NCBI GenBank assembly: GCA_903813345.2
Contig: CAIIXF020000005.1
Span: forward strand, 36,271,375-36,335,374
Direction: 5' to 3'
Source: Owenia fusiformis
Taxonomy: Eukaryota > Annelida > Polychaeta > Sabellida > Oweniidae
DNA length: 64,000 nucleotides
In this document: piece after piece, positions 1 through 11,500 of the stretch
Layout: each line of letters opens with the position of its first letter
How positions within the stretch are numbered: position 1 is the first letter of the stretch
The notes under the pieces: model-generated
Told to the model about the DNA's origin: nothing
The model's input: the letters and a program-made list of their open reading frames with translations, nothing else
Database searches by the model: none
Translations under genes and position numbers: made by a program

Positions 1-29
1 TACAGCTCTCAAAAATATAACAAGTACGC

Positions 30-300
30 GTACAGTAAAACCCGTCTTAGTGAACACCTGTTTTAGACCTGATTTTGCCGGTCCATTGGTCCTGTGAGTT
101 GTGTTCGCTTAGAACAAACACTGACAGTAAAACCTGTCTTAGTGAACACCTCTCTCTAGCGAACACCTGTTTTTGTGAACAATACTTCAAGACACATTTT
201 ACATTGACTCCCCTCTCTGTAGTGAACACCTACCTAATGTGAACACTCTTTTGTGGCTCCATATGTGTTCATTAAATACACGTTTTACTGTATTTATGTT
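30..300. repeat. 'cagtaaaacctg/gtgaacacc' repeat
   Basis: cagtaaaacccgtcttagtg at about 36, repeated as 'cagtaaaacctgtcttagtg' at 125, with several 'gtgaacacct' blocks and a closing 'cgttttactgta' near 283. The ends are complementary (cagtaaaac / gttttactg), so it resembles a compact inverted-repeat element. Related pieces occur at about 7987-8165, 17990-18045 and 27852-27940. It explains the open frame here. Confidence 0.6.
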
Positions 301-408
301 TGGAAATGTTTAGAGTTTATACTGTAAGATGTTAGAGAATTTTCATGAGTCAAATAAATGTCACTATATTTGCAACATCAACATGTTCTTTTTAAGATAA
401 AGAAGTAC

Positions 409-3400
409 CTCAAGAAGTAGTCGGTGTGCCTGTTTTAAAAATTCTTCATTGGTCTCATAGTCTGATGGGACTTCTTCAGGAACAGCATCTTGTCCAAGCT
501 GGTCAAAAACAAAATAATAATTCACAATGAATACTGTTTAAAACATAAAGAATTGCAAATACATATGTAGATGGCAGAGCAGACATGATTTCATCATATT
601 ATTCTGATTCTCATCATATACTTTCTGTTCTGCATCAAGCAATGTTCTATTGAGCCCATACTAAAGGCCCTACAGACATTGTTTGTATTCTATTTTCAAT
701 GCTTTTAAGCTGTAGACATTGACACAAGAAGAATTTTCACTTGTAGGTTTTGATGTGATATGAGGTAAGGTTGAGAGTAGATATCCTGATATTCTGAGCC
801 TCTTTTTGTATTCTTGAAAGATTTTTAGACTGTTTATCATAAGGGTCCAGACTAGAAATTGTTACAATCAGCTTTGTAAATAGCATGTTCACATTATTTA
901 GATTTAATGCAACAGAAATATTTATAGATATTTGAAATACTTATTACCATCTTTGCTCCTTCTACAACTGCTGGCCATTCAAGTCTTGGAATCATTCTGC
1001 CAATGAAATCTGGGTTAAACTCACGTTCTGATGTCTTTACTTCTGTAGCCTTAAAATGCAAAAACGCATATCTATAACGTATATCTATATGACAGATTCT
1101 AACTAATTGCCTACTTGTAATTCTGAGAACTGACTGGGAGTTTAATATACAAAGTCACCACTATAAATAAAATTGCATGAAAATTATTTTTATTTGAGGT
1201 TGTATTAGAATATTGAACAATCCATCTAAAATATAGCACATTATAATCTATATTTTTATAAAATAAGTGTTCATATTTACATAAATCACAAGATATTACA
1301 CAGTATGTTGTAAAGGCAATTGGGAATTTTGATTTTTAACAATGCAACAGTAAGCTTACATAAATAAAAATGGGCCACAAGCTTCTCTAAAAGCCTAATG
1401 AAGGACCAATGATACACAATAGAGTTCCAGTTGATTTTATTGTAAAGAAAATGGTAAATCCCTCTTTAATAAAGACTTTAGGAAAACTAACAAAATCAAA
1501 GTCCCAGTGTTGAAATTGAACCCAGGACCCTAAGATCCAAAGTCTGATCCTCTACCAACTGAGCTCTAAAAACTTCACCTACTACAGCTGTGCAGGTAGA
1601 GCTCATGATCTAGATCTACAAGTCAACATATTACAAATCCCGACCTTACCAAAGCACTTTGGCTCAGTTATCTACTCCTGACGTCGTAGACTGGGCCAAA
1701 GAAGGTCCAATGCAAAAAAAGGAGGATTTACTCCGAAAAAAACACATAGGTTTTTCGATGAAAAATACATGCTGATAAATGAATAAACATCATAAAAAAC
1801 ACTTACGTGTTTGTTCCTTGTATCAAACTTTGTATTTATATTAGATTTCCATCGCCGGATGGCGGCTATTAAATAAGAACAAAACGATTAAAGCAGCAAA
1901 AAGAAAAATTCTTCTGCAATCTGTTTGTGATCTCGTAGAATATCGATATATCTCGGCTGCATATTTCGTTCAGTACTACATTCGGTCAGTTCAACAAATT
2001 GAAAAATCGTATTTAATGTCCACCATATTTCTTTCACGTCTAAATACAACACAGATACGTCTGTTTTATAAAGTAATCTACATTTTGATAACAAATCTGC
2101 TGAAGAAATCGTAATAATTGGAATGTATTGATTCCCGGGAAATGTATTTTCGTTCCATGAAAGTTAAAAATTATAGCGTCACATTTGTGTTACGTCACAT
2201 CACGTGACTTTATTCGGTGCGGAGAACTGATGAAAATATTGACGAAATGTTGTGCCAATTTCAACATCAATATGACAAACAAATCACCACATTTACGTGT
2301 AAGTAATGTTATTATAAATACTTGATTTAAAATGGAGCCCGATGTTTTGGTTGCTAGTAGGGAATAGTGATGATTCAGCGACATGTTTTTTTCCGGAGTA
2401 AATCCCGACTTTTTTTGCATCAGACCTCGTCTGGCCCAGATCTACGACGTCGGGAGTAGATTACTGGGCCAGACAGGTTTGGTTAATCCCGACCCAACTT
2501 GAAATATTTTCATTCATGTAGCCATGGGCATTCAACTAGAATGTTGAATGCCCATGATTTACTCGAGTCTCTAGCTTACAGCTAGACGAAACTTCATTGA
2601 TTTCGTATGTACTGTGCTTCACGCACCTACACGCACCTAGAACTCATTTTTAATAAATTTTATAAATATTTTTAAGAATATTAATCATATTTAGGATGAA
2701 GCGTTGCTTGTCTGGATTTAGATATTTCAAAATTTCATTTCGGAGTTTGACACATGGTGAAATTTTCTCGCTGTAGCTAAAAATGGCTTCCGGTTCTGGA
2801 CGTGAATAACATTTGAAATTATTCTCGCTTAAAGAAATCAAATGTAACAATAGATTCAGACGGGGATGTGAGCTGATGTTCTTCAAATCTATACATAAAG
2901 GTATATTTCATATTATTATGCCATATTTACTGTGCGTGTGACACAATGATTTACAATATTTATAATACTAAGGCAGCTCAATCTTCCTCCTCAAAGCCGG
3001 AATATAGAGAAGGCTTTGGACCGAAGTAGTCAAGTGAACTCGACTAAATGTTGTTGTTTCACGTTTCTTTTTGACGATTTGGATATTTGTTTTTTATTTT
3101 TGTTTTCAACATTTGCGTCGAGGATATTAAGGCCCGTATATTGCGGTAAATGCTTTTCTGCCCTCTATGCCCAACAAAAGTTACACAGATAAGATAATGG
3201 ATCCAATGCTTCAACTAGAATGTATTAAATCTTACCTTAAACACAGGAAACACTTGATAATTGAAGAAATGTAATCATTTTCGTATATGTTTGAACCAAT
3301 TTCCAATATGGCTCTCAAGGTCACTCAAGGTCACTGAATACAGTCTAAATGTGAAACCATGCAACCAAAACGAAATCGTAATTATTTATTACCAACATAT

Positions 3401-4007
3401 CTGTTTTCGGTTTCTTCACCCTCCTTGGTGTCTGAGAAGGCGATTCAATTGTCATAAGACGATGATAAACTTTTTCGAGTTGAAATATCGATCTCAATAT
3501 GGCTGCCGTAATTTATTGTAATTTCGTTTTTTCGCTTCACCTAGAGTTTTACTTTTACACAATCATTACCCAGAATGCATCTACACATGGGGAAAAAATT
3601 TGTTTCCAGAAAAATTCTTATACTTCTTCAATTATCAAGCGTTTGACGTGTGTAAGGTAGGATTAAATACATTATCGATGAAGAGCATATTCTAATACAT
3701 AATTTGTGTGATTTTGGTTGCCTAAACAGGCCAGGAAAGCATTTCCCTCAATTTACAACCGGGAAGTGTGTACGACCCTAGTATGCAAGAAAATAACAAA
3801 AAATAAATATCCAAATTATCAAAAAATAATGACAAATAAAGCATACGATGGTCGGATTTATATGACTAGACCGAAGTAACCCATGATGTAGCTGAACTTA
3901 CAACTAATGGTAAATAAACACTTCCTTACCTCAATGCCAAGTGGATAACCTTTAGTTACACCCTTTATAATGTTAGAAGTTAACATATTGTGTGTGAAAA
4001 GGTTCAT
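409..4007 (-). CDS. TRMT112: TRMT112, multifunctional methyltransferase subunit (partial, 3' exon outside window)
   Basis: Three minus-strand coding exons join in frame at GT-AG borders: 3930-4007 (26 codons, starts MNLFTHNMLTSN), 948-1049 (34 codons, contains EFNPDFIGRMIPRLEW) and 409-498 (30 codons, contains YETNEEFLKQAHRLLLE). All introns are phase 0. From knowledge of the family, these match the N-terminal 90 or so residues of TRMT112/Trm112 (about 125 residues in human), including the conserved start, the FNP-F-RMIP block and the NEEFL...H-LLLE helix. TRMT112 binds and stabilises methyltransferases such as TRMT11, ALKBH8, BUD23, HEMK2 and METTL5 in tRNA, rRNA and eRF1 modification. The C-terminal part with the CPES-type motif must lie left of base 1: the donor after 409 is intact (gtactt on the minus strand) and no matching exon is visible in 1-400. 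Intron 1 (1050-3929) holds two inverted-repeat elements and a tRNA-like SINE piece. Confidence 0.93.
1507..1572 (-). repeat. tRNA-derived SINE head (tRNA-Lys/Gln-like)
   Basis: On the minus strand it reads agctcagttggtagaggatc, then 'cagactttggatcttagg', then 'gtcctgggttcaatttc', closely following the D arm, anticodon arm and T arm of a tRNA-Lys-like gene. The T stem is mispaired and there is no clean acceptor stem, so it is a SINE head or pseudogene. The AT-rich continuation at 1440-1506 would be its body. Confidence 0.6.
1632..2495. mobile_element. inverted-repeat DNA element, about 110-bp imperfect ends
   Basis: The left arm 1632-1745 ('tctactcctgacgtcgtaga', 'aatgcaaaaaaaggaggatt', 'tactccgaaaaaa') matches the complement of the right arm 2383-2495 ('ttttttccggagtaaatccc', 'tctacgacgtcgggagtaga'). 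No transposase frame lies between. In TRMT112 intron 1. Exact termini and target duplication were not resolved. Confidence 0.72.
3219..3672. mobile_element. inverted-repeat MITE, about 50-bp ends
   Basis: aatgtattaaatcttacctt and 'cacttgataattgaagaa' (3219-3267) reappear in reverse complement as 'ttcttcaattatcaagcg' and 'aaggtaggattaaatacatt' (3625-3672). About 450 bp, no coding potential, in TRMT112 intron 1. Confidence 0.72.
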
Positions 4008-4364
4008 TTTCAGTAATTTAGTGAAAAACATAAAAATGTGCAAGTTTTTCTACTTCCGGTTGATAGCGGCACTAGCATCACAGTTTTTTCACATTCCGAT
4101 TAATTTTCCCATATTTTTCTGAAGCATTATTTCCTAAAAATGGAAAAACATTATTTAGTTCTTAGGTATATTCTTACATTCGTTCTTGAATACATAAATC
4201 GCCGAAAAATAGCATAGTTGCTGACTATAAAATATTTGTAATGTGTTCTGCGTTTTGAAATTTGAACTGTGGTGTACGACCTTCTCCAACGAAAACAATT
4301 TTCAAGAAAAAAAATCAAAAATGTTTATTAATCTCACAATAAAAGAATATTGATGTAAGTCACG
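4008..4364. promoter_or_regulatory. shared head-to-head upstream region of TRMT112 and the ANKRD26-like gene
   Basis: This 357-bp gap separates the two divergent start codons, so it must contain both 5' UTRs and probably a bidirectional promoter. It is AT-rich and I see no convincing TATA box at a fixed distance from either start. Divergent promoter function is inferred from geometry only. Confidence 0.55.
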
Positions 4365-7300
4365 ATGAAGAAACTATTCAAATTCGGTAAAGGAAAGAAG
4401 AATACTTCTCAGGAGCTAAACGCTTCGTCTGGATCTCTCAACAAGAGTCTAGGATATGAGGTCAGAGAAAAAGATTTGAACAAACTTCACAAGGCAGCTT
4501 GGTCTGGAGATGTCACAAAAATACATCAATTTGCAAAGAAGGATCCTAATATTACAGATAAATTACATAGGTATGCATACATAGATACAATTAAATCGAA
4601 AACTTAATGCCCTTTCTGACACCAATTTTTCTCCATTGAAATACCATAGCATAGGACGATCCGAGTTATAATCACTAAAATAAGGGTTGCATGGGTATCA
4701 TAAGTTGCCATATTATTATAGCCCCCGGGATTTAGCCTTGTATGAGGCATTAGTATTTGTCTTGTAGTGACTATCTAGTGTCAAGACCACCACAGCTATT
4801 TTCAAAGAATTGCATTAATGTGTCCTCTCAGCAGTTTAGATTTATTGCTAAATATTCCATTAGGCTTAAAGATGCATTATGCCATAGATTTCTCCCCCAG
4901 ACAATCAATGATGTCCTATTGTTATTGCTCATATAATATCTCGCAAACCATGGATATATCTTGAGAATAACTTTTGGGTATATTATTGCCGAAATATCGG
5001 AAATAATCAACAGAACAGCCAAACTCCAGAATTAAACACAAAAGATTCCTCGTCTAGCGAGGGGAATCCCCATTGAATCACACAAACGCCTACAAACACC
5101 TTGAACCAGGCAGCCAATCAGGTTTATGGTAAACAAGTTAACGACCAATCAGATAACAGGAGGACTTTCCCGGTATATTCAAACTTCAGATTGAATTAAT
5201 TTCTTCAAAAATAATTAGATCGGCCAGCACAATCGAAAAATTAAAGCACTGAAAGAGGGGGATTTGGGTCTTCTTTGATAAGTAGATGGGTACATAATTA
5301 TGTGGTGAAACTCAAGATGCAAAAAAGTCCAGAGGGGTCTTGATTGTGCTATCCTATATTTGTCCTATGCTATCCTATGGCATAGAGCCTCTTTAATTTA
5401 AAAAAAAATTAGGCTTGAAGGTGATAAACTCATCTGTAGCCTCTATTGTGCCGTAAATGGAGTATTACATGCCATCTTGCATTGCAAACGAAGTTGTAAA
5501 ACTGGAAGAAGATGTTTTTAGATCTGCAACAGTTTTTCTTTTGTATATATTTCTATTAATTGAATGTTTGAAAATATGAAATCAAAGAAAGTAGGTGAAA
5601 CTTCTTTGTTTTTAAGATTTGGGGATTATTTTTGATGAAGTGAGATGCATGTCTACCATTTCCTTTCCTGTCTGGAAATTGCCTTCTTTCCTTCTCGACA
5701 AAAAACTAGTTTAGGCCTAGTTTCCAATCTGATGTTGACACTCTTTAGATTATCAAGTACTCAATGGAATGTCCCATCCTCTCAACATCTGTTTTATGTT
5801 TCAGGACAGCCTTGCACTTTGCGAGTACCCGTGGCCACAGTGAGGTGATAGAGGCTTTGATAAGTACATGGCGAGCCAAGACTGGCCAAGGTGATAATGA
5901 AGGCAAAACACCTCTGTTGAAGGTAGGTACAATAATTTAACTCTTAGTTCTCCAAGAGACAAAGCCCTTTCAGTTGTATTATACATAGGCAAAGGCACCA
6001 AATGGGGGGTCAAATGAAAGGTCCTTAAATTGTTGTTTGTCAGCTTGTTCTTTTTTTTAGGGAGGGATGGAAAGCTCAATGTTACATTTAATGCGTGTAC
6101 ATCAGTTTTTTCAGGGAGCAACTTTTGAATCAAGAAAATCAATACAAGACCAATTTCTCTTTTTGATGCAAATGGCGTTAAGTCTGTCTTGAAATTGGTT
6201 ACATTTTGGGACACCAATCAAAACATTGACAAGATCCTAAATTTGAGGCCTCTTGTCTTACATCAAAGAGTGATAATAGAACCACTCTGTTGTTTAACTA
6301 CATACACTAGCAGAGTTAGATTATTTTTCATTAATAGTATACATGAATAATTAATAAGACCCATATGAATGCTTTTCTTATGTAGAAGAAGACCTATATT
6401 GTGTATTGGCGTTAATTATTCATTCATTAAATATTTATGGCACATATTTCGTTATTGCTCAAATAAGAAACTATGTTCTGTTATTAAATTACAGCTCGGA
6501 GATCTTTTTGTTTATCATTAATTTGATGTCATGTCAAAAATCATTGCTTGTAAAAACAAAATTAATTTCTTTGTACAATGTAGATAAACCCTCTGCCTCT
6601 CATTTTGACATTCTTTTCTATAAGATACTTTATTATCTTAAACAATCTGTGCATCACATCTGTTCTGGTCCTTGACCGAGTGTTTATTTCATATTTGGGA
6701 AATGCGGGTTATATGTCATGTTTTGGAAAAAACTGATTACCGACTCCAAGAGATTTTGACAATGAGTCATGAAAATACAGTCAATCTCATAAGAAATATC
6801 ATGTGTCATGTGTAAGTCACAAAAAAAGAAAATCTTATAACATCTAAATAAAACATGCATCAACTGATACAATGTTCACTTTCAGGCTATAGAATGTGAC
6901 CAAGAGGCTTGTGCCAGGGCCTTAATGGAGTACAAGGCAGATGTCAATGTACAGGATCTCCAGGGGGAGACAGGGCTCCACTATACGGCCAGGTCTGGCA
7001 ACGAGACTCTCGCAAGACTCCTTATTGATTACAGCATTGACCCAGATATCCAGAACAAAGTATGTCTCCAATTTTTTTGTGTGTGGTGTTTTGCGTTTGA
7101 CATTTTGCTTCTGTAACAAATGGCAGGTGGTGACATTTTGCACGTTTATAATACCTTGTTCTTTCCATCTAAGAGTACACTGCATTTTGCTGTATTTGTA
7201 AATCATAACAGAAAACATCTGTTTAAATTTCCAGGTGTTTTTTCATTTACTGTCTCGGTCCATGTTAAAAAAAGTATTATACACTCCAGTATTGATTTAA

Positions 7301-8557
7301 GTCCTAGACTATCCATTTCTTTTCCTTATTTATGATTTTGTGTGTTATAAATGTGACCTAATTAATAATTTGCATGAGAAATACCTGAACTGAAACCACA
7401 CCAAATCAGTGATACATGGATCACAAGACTCATACTATATCATCCATTTTGTCTGTTCTTTCAGAATGGACTGACTGCCCTTCATGTGTGTGCAGAAGAA
7501 AACCAAGTGGGGATAGCTAGACTTTTGCTCCAGAGTGACGCAGACCCTAATATTCGAGAAACTGTGGATGAAGGGAGGTTTGTACATTCTAATCAATTCT
7601 GTTCGAAAACAAACCAGAATCAATGAAACAAAATTATCATGGATAATCTGGTTTGGATTGGTTTTGTTTTTCAAACAATGATTTGGACTGTCAACTTATT
7701 TCATTTTAAATATGCTTGTTACTATTTCATTAAGAGCTCTTTTTGAAAATGGCTTGCCAAAGGCATTGTGCTTGTTGCAACTAAGTAGCATAGATAATGT
7801 TTCCAATTTGGAATATATTTATTTTTTCTGCAGAACACCTTTGATGTTAGCATGCAGAAACAATGATGTGAACCTCATCAAAATGTTGTTGAAGTTCAAG
7901 GTGGACATTGGAGTAAAAGACAAGAAAGGTATAACAATGAATTTTGACATTGTATAATGCAAAGTCGAAAGATTATAATGTTTTACAGTAAAACCGGTAT
8001 ATCCAAACACCTCTCTCATCCAAGCATCCTTTGATGTGAACACTTTTTCTTGGTTCCGATTTTATTATCTCTTATTGATTTACATAATAAGAAACCTTGA
8101 AATGTGAATACCTGCTAATCCAAACACTTTAAAACAGTCATATCAGACTATTTTAACTGTATTACCCTTCTGTGATTCAGTAGATCATATCAGAATACAG
8201 TACACCCGTAGATGTAGGATAACAGGCATTTTTCCTGTGTTTTTCGTGTTATGTGCATGAATACAGCACAAGTACTTATTTTGGCTAAATACAAAAAGTA
8301 TAGTTTTTGTCCAAAATTCAGTTTGAGTGAATGAATTGTACACAAAACATTGAATATTCTTAATCCTGAAACGCAGAAACACTGACATTGACAAAATGTT
8401 TGTTATGTTGCTATTTGATTAAATTAATTCACCATAATAAAACCTATAAAATGAATTGAAAAAGATTAACCGTAATTGAATTTCAGGTTGGACTGCTGAA
8501 GATCATGCTGTTATGCAGGGTAATAGCTCCTGTTCAGAGCTGCTTCAAGATTTTAAG
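4365..8557 (+). CDS. ANKRD26-like exons 1-6: N-terminal ankyrin-repeat domain
   Basis: The first methionine is followed by a basic stretch (MKKLFKFGKGKKN), then DLNKLHKAAWSGDVTKIHQF opens the ankyrin array. Successive repeats start with RTALHFASTRGHSEVIEAL (exon 2), a degenerate TPLLKAIECDQEACARAL across exons 2-3, GETGLHYTARSGNETLARLL (exon 3), GLTALHVCAEENQVGIARLL (exon 4) and RTPLMLACRNNDVNLIKMLL (exon 5), ending with WTAEDHAVMQGN (exon 6). That is five to six repeats in about 259 residues. The order, the LHKAA and RTALH openings and the intron positions inside repeats match the ANKRD26/POTE family. The start at 4365 is chosen because it begins the conserved basic leader of the family and is the first in-frame methionine of the exon. 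Confidence 0.92.
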
Positions 8558-11500
8558 GTAAACTTTCCAAACAACATCTGTATATCACAGATCCAACTAT
8601 TTAGCCATTCCTTGTTGGAATAGGGTTTAGAAATAATGAAATTTTATGTCGTCTTCTCGAAGTGTCTGCCCCCTCGTTTATTTGTTTTAGAAATTTGTAT
8701 GAGGAGGGACATAAATGTACACAGATTTCATTCAAGGGTAGATTGTATGCTTGTTACACTAGATGTATTTTTATTTCTCCAGGTGCATAATCACAAGTCT
8801 CCTAGTCACAGCGCAGGTCAGGGGGGTAGCTCCAGCCATAAGTCTACCCCAGTCAAACAACAAGCCAAGCCTGCCTTAGGGGGATATGGTATTCCAGCAA
8901 TGGACACTGGTGGTACAGGTACTTTACATGGAGATAAGAAAATTAACTCGAACTTCTTTTTCAATAGTAAACATTTTGTCTAACTCTTAAGAGAGGATCC
9001 AATGATGTTCAAAGGGGTAGCTCAAGCCATAAGTCAATCCCAGTCAAGCAACAAGCCAAGCCAAATTCATGTTCAAACCTTTCAAATTATTTATTCTTCT
9101 CAGAACATGTGATCATAAAGTTGTATTCATTTCATTTGATGATTCATAGCAAATGGTTCCTTACACTGCTTCTGAGGTCCATTTTTGGATATGTCTTCAT
9201 ATTGCAATAGACAACAGCTCTCTAGGCATCATAAGTTACGATCATACCAAAATGGACCCCTGATAATCATAGTTTTCTGTGTCTCTGATGTCACACTGTT
9301 GTTACTAGGTGACTATTCTGATGACAACACTGAAAGTCGGATATCTGAGCAGAATGCAGGGTCTAACTGGAGCGATACAGAGGCAGAGGACTCCATAGCT
9401 GAAAAACACAAACCTCAGGTAAAAATTACCCATAATACACCTTTATTTGCAGACGGCTTTTCCAAATTTTTAAAATCCCCTTGATTTCAGTTATATCTTC
9501 ATATTGCATGCCTGTCAAGATGAATGTTTTAATCTGGATATAGTAACATATTTTAGCTCTGAGCTGGGCAAGATGCATAATATATGTGTACTTTTAGCTT
9601 AAACCATAAGTTTGTGATTATAACATCTTGCTAACCAGCTTTGTTTATAGTTCGTGAATGTATTGATTTATTGATGCAATAATACGAGGGGTGATCAATA
9701 AGTAATGGACGCTTTTTTACACGGATGCTTTTTATGGACCAATCTCTTTGATTTTTTCACCAGTAATACATCATTCAATTTTCTATTAACTCTGAAGATT
9801 TGAATACAAGATATGTAATACGTGTTGATACATCTTTATTTTCGTGGAGGGGGTACAGGTACCCCGGGACCGACATTTATGTCACATATTCTGAAGTAAT
9901 GCCAATTTGGCATATCAGTTAGATTTGAACTTTTTGATATGCCAAAAGAGTTGTGTTGTTTGAATATCATGCTGCCTGTGGTAACACATAAAAGATTATT
10001 GTATTGTGATGTCAAAGTGTTGTATAGTTAGGGTTTGCAGGTTGATTTGAGAATGTACTGAGGAAGAAAGGGTTAGTCAGAGGAGAGGAGGTAACACCGT
10101 ACTCCATGTGAACAATGCCCCTGCTCAAATATCTCAAACTGTGCAGGATACAATATCTCTGGACCTGAACATGAAGCCCTTGGCCCATGCAGCCTTTAGT
10201 CCAGATCTGGCCAAATTCTACTTATTTCTGTAGAGAAAGGATGCAGGTTTTATGACATTGATGAAATAAAACCGGCTGTGGAACTGCAGCTTGCTACCGT
10301 GTCATGAGAATGGATTCGGCCTTGTCTTTCAATTTTGGGTTAATGAGGCTAATGAGGAGTGTGTAGCACTAAATGGAACTTTTGTAGAGGGCCCTGTAAA
10401 ATGAAGGTGGCATGAATGCCACAAAGTGATGACAAAATATTCAAAATCAATTATGGCGTATCGAAATGGTGGAATTCATAACCATCATGGTTCGTTTTGT
10501 TCAACTTGAATTAAACTGCATTGCACGTTAAATGAGCTAAATAGCTTCAGAATGTGTGACGTTATGTCGGTCCCAGGGTACCTATACCTCCTTCACAGAA
10601 ATAAAGATATATCAAAATATGTTACATGCTTTGTCTCCAAATCTTCAGAGTTGATAGAAAATTGAATGATGTATCACTGGTGAAAAAATTAAAGAGATTG
10701 GTCTATAAAAAGCATTTATGTAAAAAAGCGTCCATTACTTATTGATCACCCCTCGTATATTAATTTGATATGCATGTTTGTTTATAATAACCAATTATAA
10801 TATTAGTTGTATAACATTTTTGTATAGAAACTTCTTTCTGAATAACTACAATTTTTTTATAACAGAAACCATTTATTCGAAAATATGCACCTAAAAGAGG
10901 TGTTCACATCACCTGGGTTTAATTTCAGTTTCTGCTTTTTTGTGTATCAAAAAATTTTGTGTTTCAATAACCTTGCTTCTCAATTACTGAATCTTTTTCT
11001 AAAATTAGGAGCCAAAGGAGAATGTAAAAGAGGAAACGGTAAACTTGTGTGAAGTTGTCTCGTCATACACTACTTTCATAGCACAAGTTTGTTAATCCCA
11101 TGATACTCTGATCTTTATGTTCATGGGATTGACAGTAGCACCTCCTTTGTGTGATTGACTGTTTGAGAATATTGTACAGATCTCATTGAATATTATGGTT
11201 GTAATGTATATCCTTTACTGATATCATCATTTTATTGTACAATTTCCTGGGAACATTCAATGTTTTTATATCACTTTTTTAATTGTTGAACTTAATGAGT
11301 GAAATTAATATTACAGGGAAGTATAACATTTTTAACATTATGCCCAATGGAAGGAAACCTGTCTTCCGCAAAATGGAATTTCCGCTCAGTTTTGAAAATG
11401 CTCATTAAGTGTTTAACATCCATGAAATTAAAGGGGTATAATGCACTATGTTGCTGCACAAGTCTGTAACTATTAAGCCTTTTCAGGATAAGAGCTTCAA

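Noticed and set aside
5801-6217. 138-codon minus-strand open frame
   Set aside because: Its right half is antisense to exon 2 of the ANKRD26-like gene and the rest is intron; no domain features.
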